A stretch of DNA of 64,000 nt, taken from Rhizobium sp. 2MFCol3.1 (GTDB lineage: Bacteria > Pseudomonadota > Alphaproteobacteria > Rhizobiales > Rhizobiaceae). The stretch is from assembly GCF_000377565.1 (NCBI RefSeq), contig NZ_KB898358.1, forward strand, positions 186,001 to 250,000, written 5' to 3'. The position numbers and the translations under genes were made by a program. Shown in pieces: positions 56,359-64,000 of the stretch; positions within the stretch are counted from its first letter, which is position 1; each line of letters opens with the position of its first letter. The notes beneath the pieces are model-generated. The model had not been told where the DNA came from. It did not search any database and was given only the letters and a program-made list of their open reading frames with translations.

Positions 56359-57231
56359 TCAGCCGCGCCAGCGCTCGTTCTGCAACAACTGCGCGAGTGA
56401 TTGCGGGTAGGTGGGGAAGGCGAAGGTGAAGCCGGCGGCCTTCAGCTTGGCGTTCGAAACGCGCTTGTTCTCGCCATAGAAGGAGCGCGCCATCGGCGTC
56501 AGCTCGGCGGTTTCGAAAGCCTGTTCCGGCGGCGGCTCGACACCCATCAGGCGGGCCGCCTCGACGATGACATCCTGCGGCGGGCCGGGGCGGTCGTCGG
56601 TCACATTATAGATGCCGCCAAGTTTGTGGTCCGAGAGGAACCGCGCGCTGGTGCCGATATCCTCGACACGGATGCGGTTGAACACCTGATCCTTCTTGAT
56701 CAGCCGCCGCGCCGTGCCCCGTGCCAGATTGACGAAGGCATTGCGGCCCGGTCCGTAAATGCCGGACAGGCGCAGCACCGCCGCGGGAATGCCGATCCGC
56801 TCGCCGATCGCAATCCACGCCGCCTCCGCCTCCAGGCGCTCCTTGGAACGGCCCGAGACCGGAACGCACGGCGTCTCCTCGCTCACCCATTCGCCCTTGT
56901 GGTCGCCATAGACGCCGACGGTCGAGAGATAGCCGATCCAGGAGAGTTCGGGCATGAGCGTCTCGATGTGCTCGCCGGCAACCCTCAGCAGCGGATCGCC
57001 TGCCTCGCGCGGCGCGATCGATTGCACCACATGCGTGGCCGAGCGCATGGCGTCGATGAGTGTCGCATCGAGCGTCTCGCCATCGAAGACGAAGGCCTCG
57101 ATACCCTGCGCTCTCAGCGCCGCCGCCTTCTCGTCGGAGCGCGTCGTGCCGGAAACGCGGAAACCCTCGGCCATGAACGCCTTGGCGATTGCCGTGCCGG
57201 AATAGCCGCAACCGAAAATCACAAGATGCAT
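56359..57231 (-). CDS. SDR/NAD-dependent epimerase-like protein (YeeZ-like)
   Basis: 290 residues. Rossmann start [19 protein letters not shown]; the active-site Tyr is in GYLSTVGVYGD, but the following Lys is not in the usual place, as in YeeZ-type proteins. Its ATG overlaps the queG stop (TGATG), so it is coupled to queG. Substrate unknown. Confidence 0.88.
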   Translation of the reverse strand: MHLVIFGCGYSGTAIAKAFMAEGFRVSGTTRSDEKAAALRAQGIEAFVFDGETLDATLIDAMRSATHVVQSIAPREAGDPLLRVAGEHIETLMPELSWIGYLSTVGVYGDHKGEWVSEETPCVPVSGRSKERLEAEAAWIAIGERIGIPAAVLRLSGIYGPGRNAFVNLARGTARRLIKKDQVFNRIRVEDIGTSARFLSDHKLGGIYNVTDDRPGPPQDVIVEAARLMGVEPPPEQAFETAELTPMARSFYGENKRVSNAKLKAAGFTFAFPTYPQSLAQLLQNERWRG

Positions 57232-58391
57232 CACGCCGCTCCCGCCAGTCTCCATTCGTTCAGCACATCGCTGTCCGACTCACCCTGAGGCCTTTGTGCC
57301 GCAAACCGCTTAAATTCGCCAGCCTCCATCAGCCGCGACAGCGCCCATATCGCCATCGCGCGCACGACAGGAGAGGCGTCGACGGAAAGAGAAAGGCAGG
57401 CATCGAGGAACTGTCGGTCGCCGGAATTCCCGGCCGCGATCAGCACGTTGCGCACGAAGCGGTCGCGGCCGATGCGCTTGACCGGGGAGCCGCTGAAAAA
57501 CGTACGAAAGCTCGGGTCGTCGAGCGTCAACAGCGCCTCGATATCCGGCTCCTGCAGATTCTCGCGCGCCTTCAGCTTCATTTCGGAAGCAGCACTTGCA
57601 AACTTGTTCCAGGGACAGGCGGCGAGACAGTCGTCGCAGCCATAGATGCGGTTGCCGATCAGCGGCCGGATGGCGGGATCGATCGGCCCCTTGTGCTCGA
57701 TCGTCAGATAGGAAATGCAGCGTCGCGCGTCGATCTGGTAGGGCGCCGGGAAGGCCGCCGTCGGGCAGGCGTCGAGACAGGCCCGGCACGAGCCGCAATG
57801 ATCGATCTCGGGCGCATCGATCAAGAGGTCGGCCGTGGTGAACATCGAGCCGAGAAACAGCCAGGAGCCATGCGCGCGGCTGACGAGATTGGTGTGCTTG
57901 CCCTGCCAACCAAGCCCGGCCGCGGCCGCCAGCGGCTTTTCCATCACGGGGGCGGTATCGACGAACACTTTCACGTCTTCGCCGGCGCGCGCCGCAAACC
58001 GCGTGGCGATCTCCTTCAGACGGCCTTTGATGATGTCGTGATAATCGCGGTTGCGCGCATAGACCGAGATCGCCGCCTTATCCGGCTTATCGAGAATGCC
58101 GCGCGGGTCTTCCTCGGGCCCGTAATTCATCGCGAAGACGACGACCGATTTCACGTCGCTCCACAGCGTGCGCGGATCGCCGCGCCGCTCGCGCGTCTCG
58201 GCCATCCACTCCATCGTCCCGTGCCTGCCCGCATCGATGAACTGGCCGAGGCGTTCCTTCGCCTCGGGAATGCTGTCCGGCCGCGTGATCCGACAGAGAT
58301 CGAAGCCGAGCGCCTGCGCTTCCGCCTTGACGAAGGCGGTCAGCGTCTGCAGGCGTTTGTCTTCCTTGGTCAGTGCGGATCGTTCGGGCAT
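57231..58391 (-). CDS. queG: Epoxyqueuosine reductase
   Basis: 386 residues from ATG 58391; the frame to 59129 is a shadow of the GST gene. Cobalamin-binding N-domain, then two [4Fe-4S] motifs, [13 protein letters not shown] and [10 protein letters not shown], and C-terminal HEAT-like repeats. It performs the last step of queuosine synthesis in tRNA. Part of a GST-queG-epimerase run. Confidence 0.95.
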   Translation of the reverse strand: MPERSALTKEDKRLQTLTAFVKAEAQALGFDLCRITRPDSIPEAKERLGQFIDAGRHGTMEWMAETRERRGDPRTLWSDVKSVVVFAMNYGPEEDPRGILDKPDKAAISVYARNRDYHDIIKGRLKEIATRFAARAGEDVKVFVDTAPVMEKPLAAAAGLGWQGKHTNLVSRAHGSWLFLGSMFTTADLLIDAPEIDHCGSCRACLDACPTAAFPAPYQIDARRCISYLTIEHKGPIDPAIRPLIGNRIYGCDDCLAACPWNKFASAASEMKLKARENLQEPDIEALLTLDDPSFRTFFSGSPVKRIGRDRFVRNVLIAAGNSGDRQFLDACLSLSVDASPVVRAMAIWALSRLMEAGEFKRFAAQRPQGESDSDVLNEWRLAGAA

Positions 58392-58402
58392 GAGAGGCCC
58401 CG

Positions 58403-59095
58403 TCAGAAATCCAGGTCGGCGTAGTGCGAAACAGGGGTCAGGCCGCGCACGCGCTCGGTGAGCAGCGGGCGGAAGGACGGGCGCGACTTGATGCGCTGGT
58501 ACCATTCCTTGACGAGCGGCGATTCCGTCCAGTCGATCTCGCCGAGATAGTCGAGAATGGAGACGGAAGACGCAGCCGCCAGATCGGCATAGCTCATCCG
58601 GTCGCCCGCCAGCCACTGGCGCGAGCCGGAGAGCCACGTCAGGTACTTCATGTGCTGGCGGATATTGGCGCGTGCCGTGCGCAGGATCTTCGAATCCGGT
58701 GCGCCACCGCCCTGATCGGCCGTCATCTGCAGCTTGTAGACGCGCTCGCGCGCCAGCGGCCGGGTGACGTCGGTTTCCATCTTGACCATGAACCACTCGG
58801 TCAGCCGCCGGATTTCGGCGCGCTGGAACGGGTCCTCGGCGAGCAATCGGCGGTCGCGCTTCAGCACACCGTGCGTCTCGTCGAGATATTCGGAGATCAC
58901 GGTCGCCCCACAGAGTGCGCGCATGCTGTCGTCGACGTAGACGGGTAGGGTGCCGGCCGGGTTGAGCGCCAGGAAATCCCGGCGCTTCTCCCAGGTCTGC
59001 TCTTCGATCAGGTCTGCCTGATAGCCGTACTCCGTCAGGATCAACCGGACGAAGCGTGATGCGGATGACATGGGGTGATGATAGAGCGTGGGCAT
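58403..59095 (-). CDS. Glutathione S-transferase family protein
   Basis: 230 residues. Thioredoxin-like N-domain with [16 protein letters not shown] and the [10 protein letters not shown] cis-Pro region, then a helical C-domain with an [16 protein letters not shown]-cap motif. First gene of the run; 11 bases from queG. Substrate unknown. Confidence 0.92.
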   Translation of the reverse strand: MPTLYHHPMSSASRFVRLILTEYGYQADLIEEQTWEKRRDFLALNPAGTLPVYVDDSMRALCGATVISEYLDETHGVLKRDRRLLAEDPFQRAEIRRLTEWFMVKMETDVTRPLARERVYKLQMTADQGGGAPDSKILRTARANIRQHMKYLTWLSGSRQWLAGDRMSYADLAAASSVSILDYLGEIDWTESPLVKEWYQRIKSRPSFRPLLTERVRGLTPVSHYADLDF

Positions 59096-59377
59096 CGAAA
59101 CTCGGATTTTTGGATGGCTGGGGGTGCACGTCGCATGGACGCGATGATTATAGCGCCCTAGTCATGACTCATTCGTTGAAGCTATAGAAGTTTGGCCCCT
59201 CCAACACAAGCGAGTCGGGCCGCCCGAAACCCTGACGAAGGAAATCGACCTCGCCCAAAAATCGCCGACAACCGATCAGAGGTTCTCGTCGCATCCTCGT
59301 CTGGTGAAAATTGGTGTCGTTCCCCCAGCGGCACAGCACAATTCACGTCTGACCGAACCCCGAAACGGAGACAATTG
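59096..59377. other. Divergent gap upstream of uppP
   Basis: About 280 bases between the GST gene and uppP. It probably carries promoters for both. The frame that extends uppP upstream to 59192 has no family features. No RNA gene or strong dyad seen. Confidence 0.4.
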
Positions 59378-60175
59378 ATGGATTACATAAACGCGATAAT
59401 CCTAGGCATAGTCGAAGGCATTACCGAGTTTCTACCAATTTCCAGCACCGGCCACCTCATCATTGCGGAGCAATGGCTCGGCCACCGGTCTGATCTTTTC
59501 AACATCGTCATTCAGGCGGGCGCCATCCTCGCCGTCACCATTATCTACTGGCGCCGTATCATGACGCTTCTGCTCGGTTGGCAGGATCCCGCCAACCGCG
59601 CCTATCTCTTCAAGCTCATCCTTGCCTTCCTGATCACCGCCGTCCTCGGCCTGATCGTCAAGAAGCTCGGCTTCGAGCTCCCCAATACGGCAACGCCGAT
59701 CGCCTGGGCGCTGATCATCGGCGGTATCTGGATGATGGTTGCCGAATGGCTCGCCGCCCGCCGTCCGCCGCACAAGGAGATCACCTGGCTGGTCGCCATC
59801 CTTGTCGGTATCGCGCAGGTCGTCGCCGGCGTCTTTCCTGGCACCTCGCGTTCGGCGTCGACGATCTTCGTCGCCATGCTTGCCGGCACCGGCAACCGCG
59901 CGGCCGCCACGGAATTCGCCTTCCTCGTCGGTATCCCGACGATGTATGCGGCAAGCGCCTATGAATTGCTGAAGACGTTCAAGGATGGTGGCGCGGCCAA
60001 TGAAGACTGGACGGCTCTCGGCATCGCCTTCGTCGTGTCGACGATCGTTGCCTTCGTCGCCGTCAAATGGCTGCTCTCTTATATCCAGAGCAACAAGTTC
60101 ACGGCCTTCGCGATCTACCGCATCATTCTCGGCGCCATTCTTCTCGGCATGGCATCGGTCGGCATGATCGCCTGA
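59378..60175 (+). CDS. uppP: Undecaprenyl-diphosphatase
   Basis: 265 residues from ATG 59378 with acggag upstream. Eight helices; GITEFLPISSTGHL near residue 15 and the late PGTSRSAST are the catalytic motifs of UppP/BacA. It recycles the lipid carrier used in peptidoglycan and surface polysaccharide synthesis. Confidence 0.97.
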   Translation: MDYINAIILGIVEGITEFLPISSTGHLIIAEQWLGHRSDLFNIVIQAGAILAVTIIYWRRIMTLLLGWQDPANRAYLFKLILAFLITAVLGLIVKKLGFELPNTATPIAWALIIGGIWMMVAEWLAARRPPHKEITWLVAILVGIAQVVAGVFPGTSRSASTIFVAMLAGTGNRAAATEFAFLVGIPTMYAASAYELLKTFKDGGAANEDWTALGIAFVVSTIVAFVAVKWLLSYIQSNKFTAFAIYRIILGAILLGMASVGMIA

Positions 60176-60206
60176 TCGGGAAGCAAAGCTCCCCGACCAA
60201 AAAAGA

Positions 60207-60238
60207 AACCGGCGTCTTGGGGCGCCGGTTTTTCTTTT
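60207..60238 (+). terminator. Rho-independent terminator of uppP
   Basis: AACCGGCG and CGCCGGTT form a stem with an eight-base loop, followed by tttctttt. Its T run overlaps the stop codon of the small convergent gene. Confidence 0.85.
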
Positions 60239-60386
60239 ACCTGAGAGCTGCGGTTTCGCAGGGATCAACGCCGTAGGCCGGCGAGCATTCGCCCTTCACG
60301 GCAGCGACCGAACCGGGCGCCACGAAAGAACCAGCCAGAATCACCAGCGCCGCGGAAGCAAAAAGCAGCGCAATTGACCTACCCAT
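60237..60386 (-). CDS. Small secreted peptide (49 aa)
   Basis: Too short for usual gene calling. ATG 60386 has aaagg eight bases upstream and the frame ends at TAA 60237-60239. The first 28 or so residues are a signal peptide (MGRSIALLFASAALVILAG then FVAPGSVAA), and the mature part is about 20 residues with two Cys (VKGECSPAYGVDPCETAALR). A disulfide-closed periplasmic peptide is inferred; function unknown. Confidence 0.6.
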   Translation of the reverse strand: MGRSIALLFASAALVILAGSFVAPGSVAAVKGECSPAYGVDPCETAALR

Positions 60387-60670
60387 CGAAGTAACCTTTC
60401 AAGTCGTTTGAGCGCGCCTGTTTGAGGCGCTGAGTCCAAGCACAGACGCGCGGGGTGTGTAGTCAGAGGAATGGGAAATAGCAATAAATGTTCCTGCTAA
60501 ATTTCCTGTTAATTCCGCTAAACTTTTCATGCGACTTTTATGCAACGCCCGGCGGTGCATAAACCCGCAAAAGCTGATGGTTCAGCCTGTTTTTTAACCC
60601 CTGCCTCGAAACGCGCAACGCCGCCCGCGGGGTCCGCGAGCGGCGTTGTCGTTAAGAAAATCGGCGTGGA
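60387..60670. other. Gap between the small peptide and the NDUFA9-like gene
   Basis: 284 bases, AT-rich in the middle (60470-60545). A hairpin with CAACGCCG/CGGCGTTG arms (60616-60648) and an inner GC stem lies at the end of the NDUFA9-like gene and is its likely terminator. The open frame at 60540-60728 runs into that gene's antisense and is not real. Confidence 0.5.
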
Positions 60671-61651
60671 TCAGGCAGCCTTGCCGCTATTCGTATACTG
60701 GCCCTGCGGGCGGAACTGCACGAGGTAGCTGTCGATGACGGAGCTTACCATCGTCGGCGCAATGCCGAGGTCCCTCAGCGTCCGTCCCTCGGTTTCCGCT
60801 TCCTTGGAGACGACGTTGTCCTTCTTCAGGAGTTTCACCTGATCGGCGGTGATCGGCGGGGCGATCAGCGGGATCATGGAGGCAACGCTGCCGATCAGCG
60901 AGGCAACGCCGAAGGGAAGCGAGACCAGCGGGTTGGTGCGCGCGGTCGACTTCAGCACCGCTTCGAGACACTGGCGGAAGGTCAGCACTTCAGGGCCGCC
61001 GAGTTCGTAGATCTTGCCTCCGGCAACCTTGCCTTCGACAGCCTTGGCGACCGCTTCGGCGACATCCATGACGTAGACCGGCTGCAGCTTCGTCTTGCCG
61101 CCGCCGATCAGCGGCAGAAACGGTGCCGAGCGCGCCATGCCGGCGAACTTGTTGAAGAAGCCGTCTTCCGGACCGAACACGATCGACGGACGGTAGATGA
61201 TGGCGTCAGGCGCGACCGTGTGGATCGCGGCTTCGGCGCGTCCCTTGGTGCGGGCGTAGGACGAATCGGAGTTGGCGTTGGCGCCGATCGCGGAGATGTG
61301 GACCAGCTTGGCGCCGGCGCCGCGCGCGGCTTCGGCCACGGCGCGGCCGCCGAATTCCTGGACGGCCTCAAACGAGTTGCGGCCGCTTTCAAACAGGATG
61401 CCGACGCAGTTGACGACGTAGGACGCCCCTTCGACGGCGCGATCGACCGACTGGCGGTAGCGTAGATTGGCCTGCACGAAGGAAATCTGGCCGACATTGC
61501 CGAGAGGCTGCAGGAAACCGGCGAGATCGGGGCGGCGCACGGCAACCCGGATGCGGTAGCCGCGCTTGGCCAGCGCGCGTACGACGTGCCTGCCAACGAA
61601 GCCGGAGCCTCCGAACACGGTGACGAGTGGCGGCAGGTTGGCAAGGGTCAT
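60671..61651 (-). CDS. NDUFA9-like complex I-associated NAD(P)-binding protein
   Basis: 326 residues. Rossmann GGSGFVGRHVVRALA, then SSYARTKGRAEAAI with the Tyr/Lys pair changed, and a C-terminal helical extension. This fits the NDUFA9/39-kDa group of atypical SDR proteins, which in alphaproteobacteria and mitochondria accompany NADH dehydrogenase; also seen as an NADH-binding protein with quinone chaperone roles. Single gene. Confidence 0.88.
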   Translation of the reverse strand: MTLANLPPLVTVFGGSGFVGRHVVRALAKRGYRIRVAVRRPDLAGFLQPLGNVGQISFVQANLRYRQSVDRAVEGASYVVNCVGILFESGRNSFEAVQEFGGRAVAEAARGAGAKLVHISAIGANANSDSSYARTKGRAEAAIHTVAPDAIIYRPSIVFGPEDGFFNKFAGMARSAPFLPLIGGGKTKLQPVYVMDVAEAVAKAVEGKVAGGKIYELGGPEVLTFRQCLEAVLKSTARTNPLVSLPFGVASLIGSVASMIPLIAPPITADQVKLLKKDNVVSKEAETEGRTLRDLGIAPTMVSSVIDSYLVQFRPQGQYTNSGKAA

Positions 61652-61760
61652 GGCAGGTTCCTCGGAAGGCTGATGTGATTGGCGGGTGATCTCGTCTTAG
61701 CCCAATCAGGGTGCGACGAAAAGACCTATCGCACCACGCTTGCCACGACTTTGATCTGCC

Positions 61761-62048
61761 TCAAACGCCTTCGACGACAACCATTTCCGCGTCGGCCACT
61801 TCCTGGCGGATCTTGGCGGCGATCTGGTATTCAGGCGAGTTGTAGCAATCCACCGCATGCTGCATCGAGGGGAACTCGATGACGACATTGCGCGCCCGCG
61901 CCTTGCCTTCGAGCTCGGTCAACGCGCCGCCGCGGGCGAGGAAATTGGCGCCGTATTTCTCGAAGGCCGGCTTGGCGGCGGCGACATAATCCTTGTAGCG
62001 CTCGGCATCGCGCACATCCACGCGAGCGATCCAGTATCCCTTGGCCAT
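61761..62048 (-). CDS. DUF1330-family protein
   Basis: 95 residues, dimeric alpha/beta barrel fold of the Dabb type: MAKGYWIARVDVRDAERYKDYV, RNVVIEFPSMQHAVDCYNSPEYQ. The start has ggaggag at good spacing. Role unknown; 29 bases after pyrF. Confidence 0.93.
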   Translation of the reverse strand: MAKGYWIARVDVRDAERYKDYVAAAKPAFEKYGANFLARGGALTELEGKARARNVVIEFPSMQHAVDCYNSPEYQIAAKIRQEVADAEMVVVEGV

Positions 62049-62077
62049 GGTGTCTCCTCCTGGTTTATGTCGTAAAA

Positions 62078-62785
62078 TCAGCGGTTGGCGGGCCAGAGCG
62101 CGCTGACCATCTCGTCGAGAATGGCCTTGGCCGCGACCTTCGGCTCCGCCGCCTTGACGATCGGGCGGCTGACGACGAGATGCGTCGATCCGGCTTTCAG
62201 CGCGTCATAGGGCGTCATCACTCGCTTCTGGTCGCCGCGGTCGCTGCCGGCGGGGCGGATGCCGGGGGTCACGATCGCCATGTCGGGGCCGACGACTTCG
62301 CGCACGACGGCCGATTCCTCGGCCGAGCAGACGATGCCGCCCATCCCGGCTTCGCGCGCCTGTTCGGCGCGGCGCAGCACCAGCGAGCGAGGATCGCCGC
62401 TATAGCCGGCCTCGGTGAGATCGGCTTCGTCCATCGAGGTCAGCACGGTGACGCCGAGCAGGCAGAGGCCCGAGCCCTTGGCGGCCTCGACGGCGGCGCG
62501 CATCGCCTTCGGATAGGCGTGCAGCGTCAGCATCGACATGCCCATCTTGGCGATGTTTTCGACGCCCGAGGCGACCGTGTTGTCGATGTCGAGCAGCTTC
62601 ATGTCGAGGAAGACTTTCTTGCCGTCCTTGGCAAGGTCGCGGGCGAATTCCAGTCCGCCGGCAAACACCAGCTGGTAGCCGATCTTGTAGAAGGAGACGG
62701 TATCGCCGAGCGTCGCGACCATCTTCTCGGCTTCACCGAGTGTTGGAACATCCAGTCCCACGATCAACCGTTCGCGCGCGTCCAT
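62078..62785 (-). CDS. pyrF: Orotidine 5'-phosphate decarboxylase
   Basis: 235 residues from ATG 62785; only one base separates it from the stop of the gene before it. [13 protein letters not shown], the [12 protein letters not shown] charged relay (Asp-Lys-Asp) and [10 protein letters not shown] are the family motifs. It makes UMP from OMP. Confidence 0.97.
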   Translation of the reverse strand: MDARERLIVGLDVPTLGEAEKMVATLGDTVSFYKIGYQLVFAGGLEFARDLAKDGKKVFLDMKLLDIDNTVASGVENIAKMGMSMLTLHAYPKAMRAAVEAAKGSGLCLLGVTVLTSMDEADLTEAGYSGDPRSLVLRRAEQAREAGMGGIVCSAEESAVVREVVGPDMAIVTPGIRPAGSDRGDQKRVMTPYDALKAGSTHLVVSRPIVKAAEPKVAAKAILDEMVSALWPANR

Positions 62786-62786
62786 C

Positions 62787-63374
62787 TCACATCCATCCGT
62801 GCCAGTCTTCGATAGGCGTCCAGTCGCATGATAGGCGCCGATCCGCAAGACGGAAACAATAGAGATTGCCGCCGCCACCGGGCTGGTCGCGATCCCGCCC
62901 GATCGGCCGGCCCTCGAGGTGACACTTCAATAGCGTGCCCACGCCGCCATGCCCGACGAATGCGATCGGCAGGCTGTTATCATGCGTGGCGAGAATGCGC
63001 TCGACGTTGGAAACGATCCGCTGCTGCGCATCGATCGCCCGCTCCCATCCGTTGAAGCTCTGCTGAGGATTGGCGAAGAACCAGTCCGCCGCCTTTTCGA
63101 ATTCTGATGGAGGCAGGAAGCCGGTCGCGGACCGGTCGTTTTCGTGCATGTCCTCGACGATCTCGACCGAAACGCCCGAGGGTGCGGCCAGAATTGCGGC
63201 GGTCTCGATCGCCTTTGTCTCGTCGCTGCTGACGATACGTCGCAATTGCGACGCCCAGGGGGTATCCGCCGCCAGCCGCGCGCGTGCGGCGCCGACCTCC
63301 GACAAGCCCCATTTGGGCACCGGGACGGCGGCGTCGATCTTCACTTGCGGGTGGGTGATGTAGAGACCGAACAC
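62787..63374 (-). CDS. Histidine phosphatase-like protein with altered RHG motif
   Basis: 195 residues from GTG 63374, one base after the pmtA stop, with gagg upstream. The N terminus reads [11 protein letters not shown] where active members have RHG, so the His is kept but the Arg is replaced by Thr. The second His is in VGHGGVG, and the acid in EDMHENDR. Catalysis by the usual phospho-His route is uncertain. Encoded between pmtA and pyrF in one transcript. Confidence 0.82.
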   Translation of the reverse strand: MFGLYITHPQVKIDAAVPVPKWGLSEVGAARARLAADTPWASQLRRIVSSDETKAIETAAILAAPSGVSVEIVEDMHENDRSATGFLPPSEFEKAADWFFANPQQSFNGWERAIDAQQRIVSNVERILATHDNSLPIAFVGHGGVGTLLKCHLEGRPIGRDRDQPGGGGNLYCFRLADRRLSCDWTPIEDWHGWM

Positions 63375-63375
63375 G

Positions 63376-63972
63376 TCAGCCTCGGCGGTAGATCCAGAGC
63401 TGCGCCGGCGGAATGTTGCGGACGATGAAGTCGAAGTGCTGGATATGGTAGCGCTCCGGCCGCGCGATGATCGGCGACACCGGTCCGTAGGAAATCTGCA
63501 CGAAGGGGCGCCCGGCCGGCAGGCGGTCCAGCACGCTTTCCAGCATGGCGATGCGCGCCTGCATCGGGAAGTTCAAAAGCGGCACGGCGGAAACGACGCT
63601 GTCGAATTTCTGCCCGTCCATGTGCGCCAGCGTCTTGTCAAGATTGAAGGCGTCGCCATTGATGACGTTAACGCCGGGATAGAGCCGCACCAGGTGCTCA
63701 TAGAAGTCGGTCGAATATTCGATCGCGACGAGGTTTTCAGGCTTCACGCCACGCTGCAGGATGGCCTTGGTGATGGCGCCGGTGCCTGGGCCGAGCTCGA
63801 GTACCGGAAGGCCGGAGTTTGGGTTGATGACGCTTGCCATCTTGCGCGCCGTGATCGACGACGTCGGCACGATGGAGCCGACTGTCTTCGGCCCCTGCAT
63901 CATCCCCTTGAAAAACCGGATCTCCTCGTCGAATTTCTTGCCCAGCCGTTCCTTGAGGCGCAAGCCACCCAT
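63376..63972 (-). CDS. pmtA: Phosphatidylethanolamine N-methyltransferase PmtA
   Basis: 198 residues from ATG 63972 with aaggag upstream; the whole gene is in the window. LRLKERLGKKFDEEIRFFKG and PVLELGPGTGAITKAIL are the Sinorhizobium/Agrobacterium PmtA signatures, and the latter is the SAM loop. It makes phosphatidylcholine by three methyl transfers at the membrane surface, which matters for plant interaction. Start of the pmtA, phosphatase-like, pyrF, DUF1330 run. Confidence 0.93.
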   Translation of the reverse strand: MGGLRLKERLGKKFDEEIRFFKGMMQGPKTVGSIVPTSSITARKMASVINPNSGLPVLELGPGTGAITKAILQRGVKPENLVAIEYSTDFYEHLVRLYPGVNVINGDAFNLDKTLAHMDGQKFDSVVSAVPLLNFPMQARIAMLESVLDRLPAGRPFVQISYGPVSPIIARPERYHIQHFDFIVRNIPPAQLWIYRRG

Positions 63973-64000
63973 GCCGTTCTCCTTCGTGCAGCACATGCTG

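Noticed and set aside
57231..59129. A 632-codon frame running from the GST gene into queG
   Set aside because: The part before 58391 lies out of frame within the GST gene; only the queG part has family motifs.
59192..59377. A 62-codon N-terminal extension of UppP
   Set aside because: UppP starts at its first membrane helix; the extension is unlike the family and lacks a ribosome site.

Overview
The window is high-GC chromosomal DNA from an alphaproteobacterium of the Hyphomicrobiales, most likely the Rhizobium/Agrobacterium group. The support is a PmtA-type phosphatidylethanolamine N-methyltransferase, a membrane-bound ferritin MbfA with an Irr-type (ICE) operator, a dnaK heat-shock promoter of the alphaproteobacterial RpoH form (CTTG, 18 bases, CTTATATACG), and many short rhizobial-type secreted and DUF proteins. 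It is mostly core chromosome: no insertion sequence, integrase, CRISPR array, rRNA or tRNA was recognised.

Layout. 0-10 kb: the end of a Gly/Pro-rich collagen-like protein, two small genes, penicillin-binding protein 1A, dnaK-dnaJ, and an adenylate cyclase with TolB-like and TPR regions. 10-14 kb: an XRE regulator, mbfA under an ICE operator, a transglutaminase-like protein, a hydrolase and infC, which starts with ATT. 14.3-15.6 kb: a two-gene cassette of unknown function and visibly lower GC sits between infC and rpmI-rplT. 16-21 kb: a kinase-like protein, then pheS-pheT and an imperfect palindromic intergenic repeat. 21-28 kb: small enzymes and regulators (two aldo/keto reductases, LysR, ferritin-like DUF892, GNAT, Gfo/Idh/MocA). 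28-31.4 kb: GtrA, a dolichol-phosphate-mannose-synthase-like GT2 and a polytopic GT-C-like protein, together a plausible lipid-linked glycosylation set. 31.4-42.6 kb: a lone phage/GTA-type spike base protein, xseA, MarR/EamA with a palindromic operator, peptidases, a YbaK-type deacylase, a GT4 glycosyltransferase, an alkyltransferase and a VapBC-type pair. 42.6-48.3 kb: guaA, a nucleosidase-thioesterase pair, GNAT, a nucleotidyltransferase, TspO and DUF2252. 48.3-53.4 kb: a periplasmic operon imelysin, di-haem DUF1111, imelysin, DUF1513, probably for iron. 53.6-64 kb: HPP protein, rsmB, rlpA, a tight GST-queG-epimerase operon, uppP, a 49-codon secreted peptide, an NDUFA9-like protein and a pmtA, phosphatase-like, pyrF, DUF1330 run.

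Themes that link genes: heat shock (dnaKJ), iron (mbfA and the imelysin operon), cell envelope (PBP1A, uppP, rlpA, pmtA, the glycosylation set) and translation (infC, rpmI, rplT, pheST, rsmB, queG). The least explained parts are the infC-rpmI cassette, the orphan spike base protein, the kinase-like protein beside pheST and the AT-rich, dyad-rich gap at 55953-56358.
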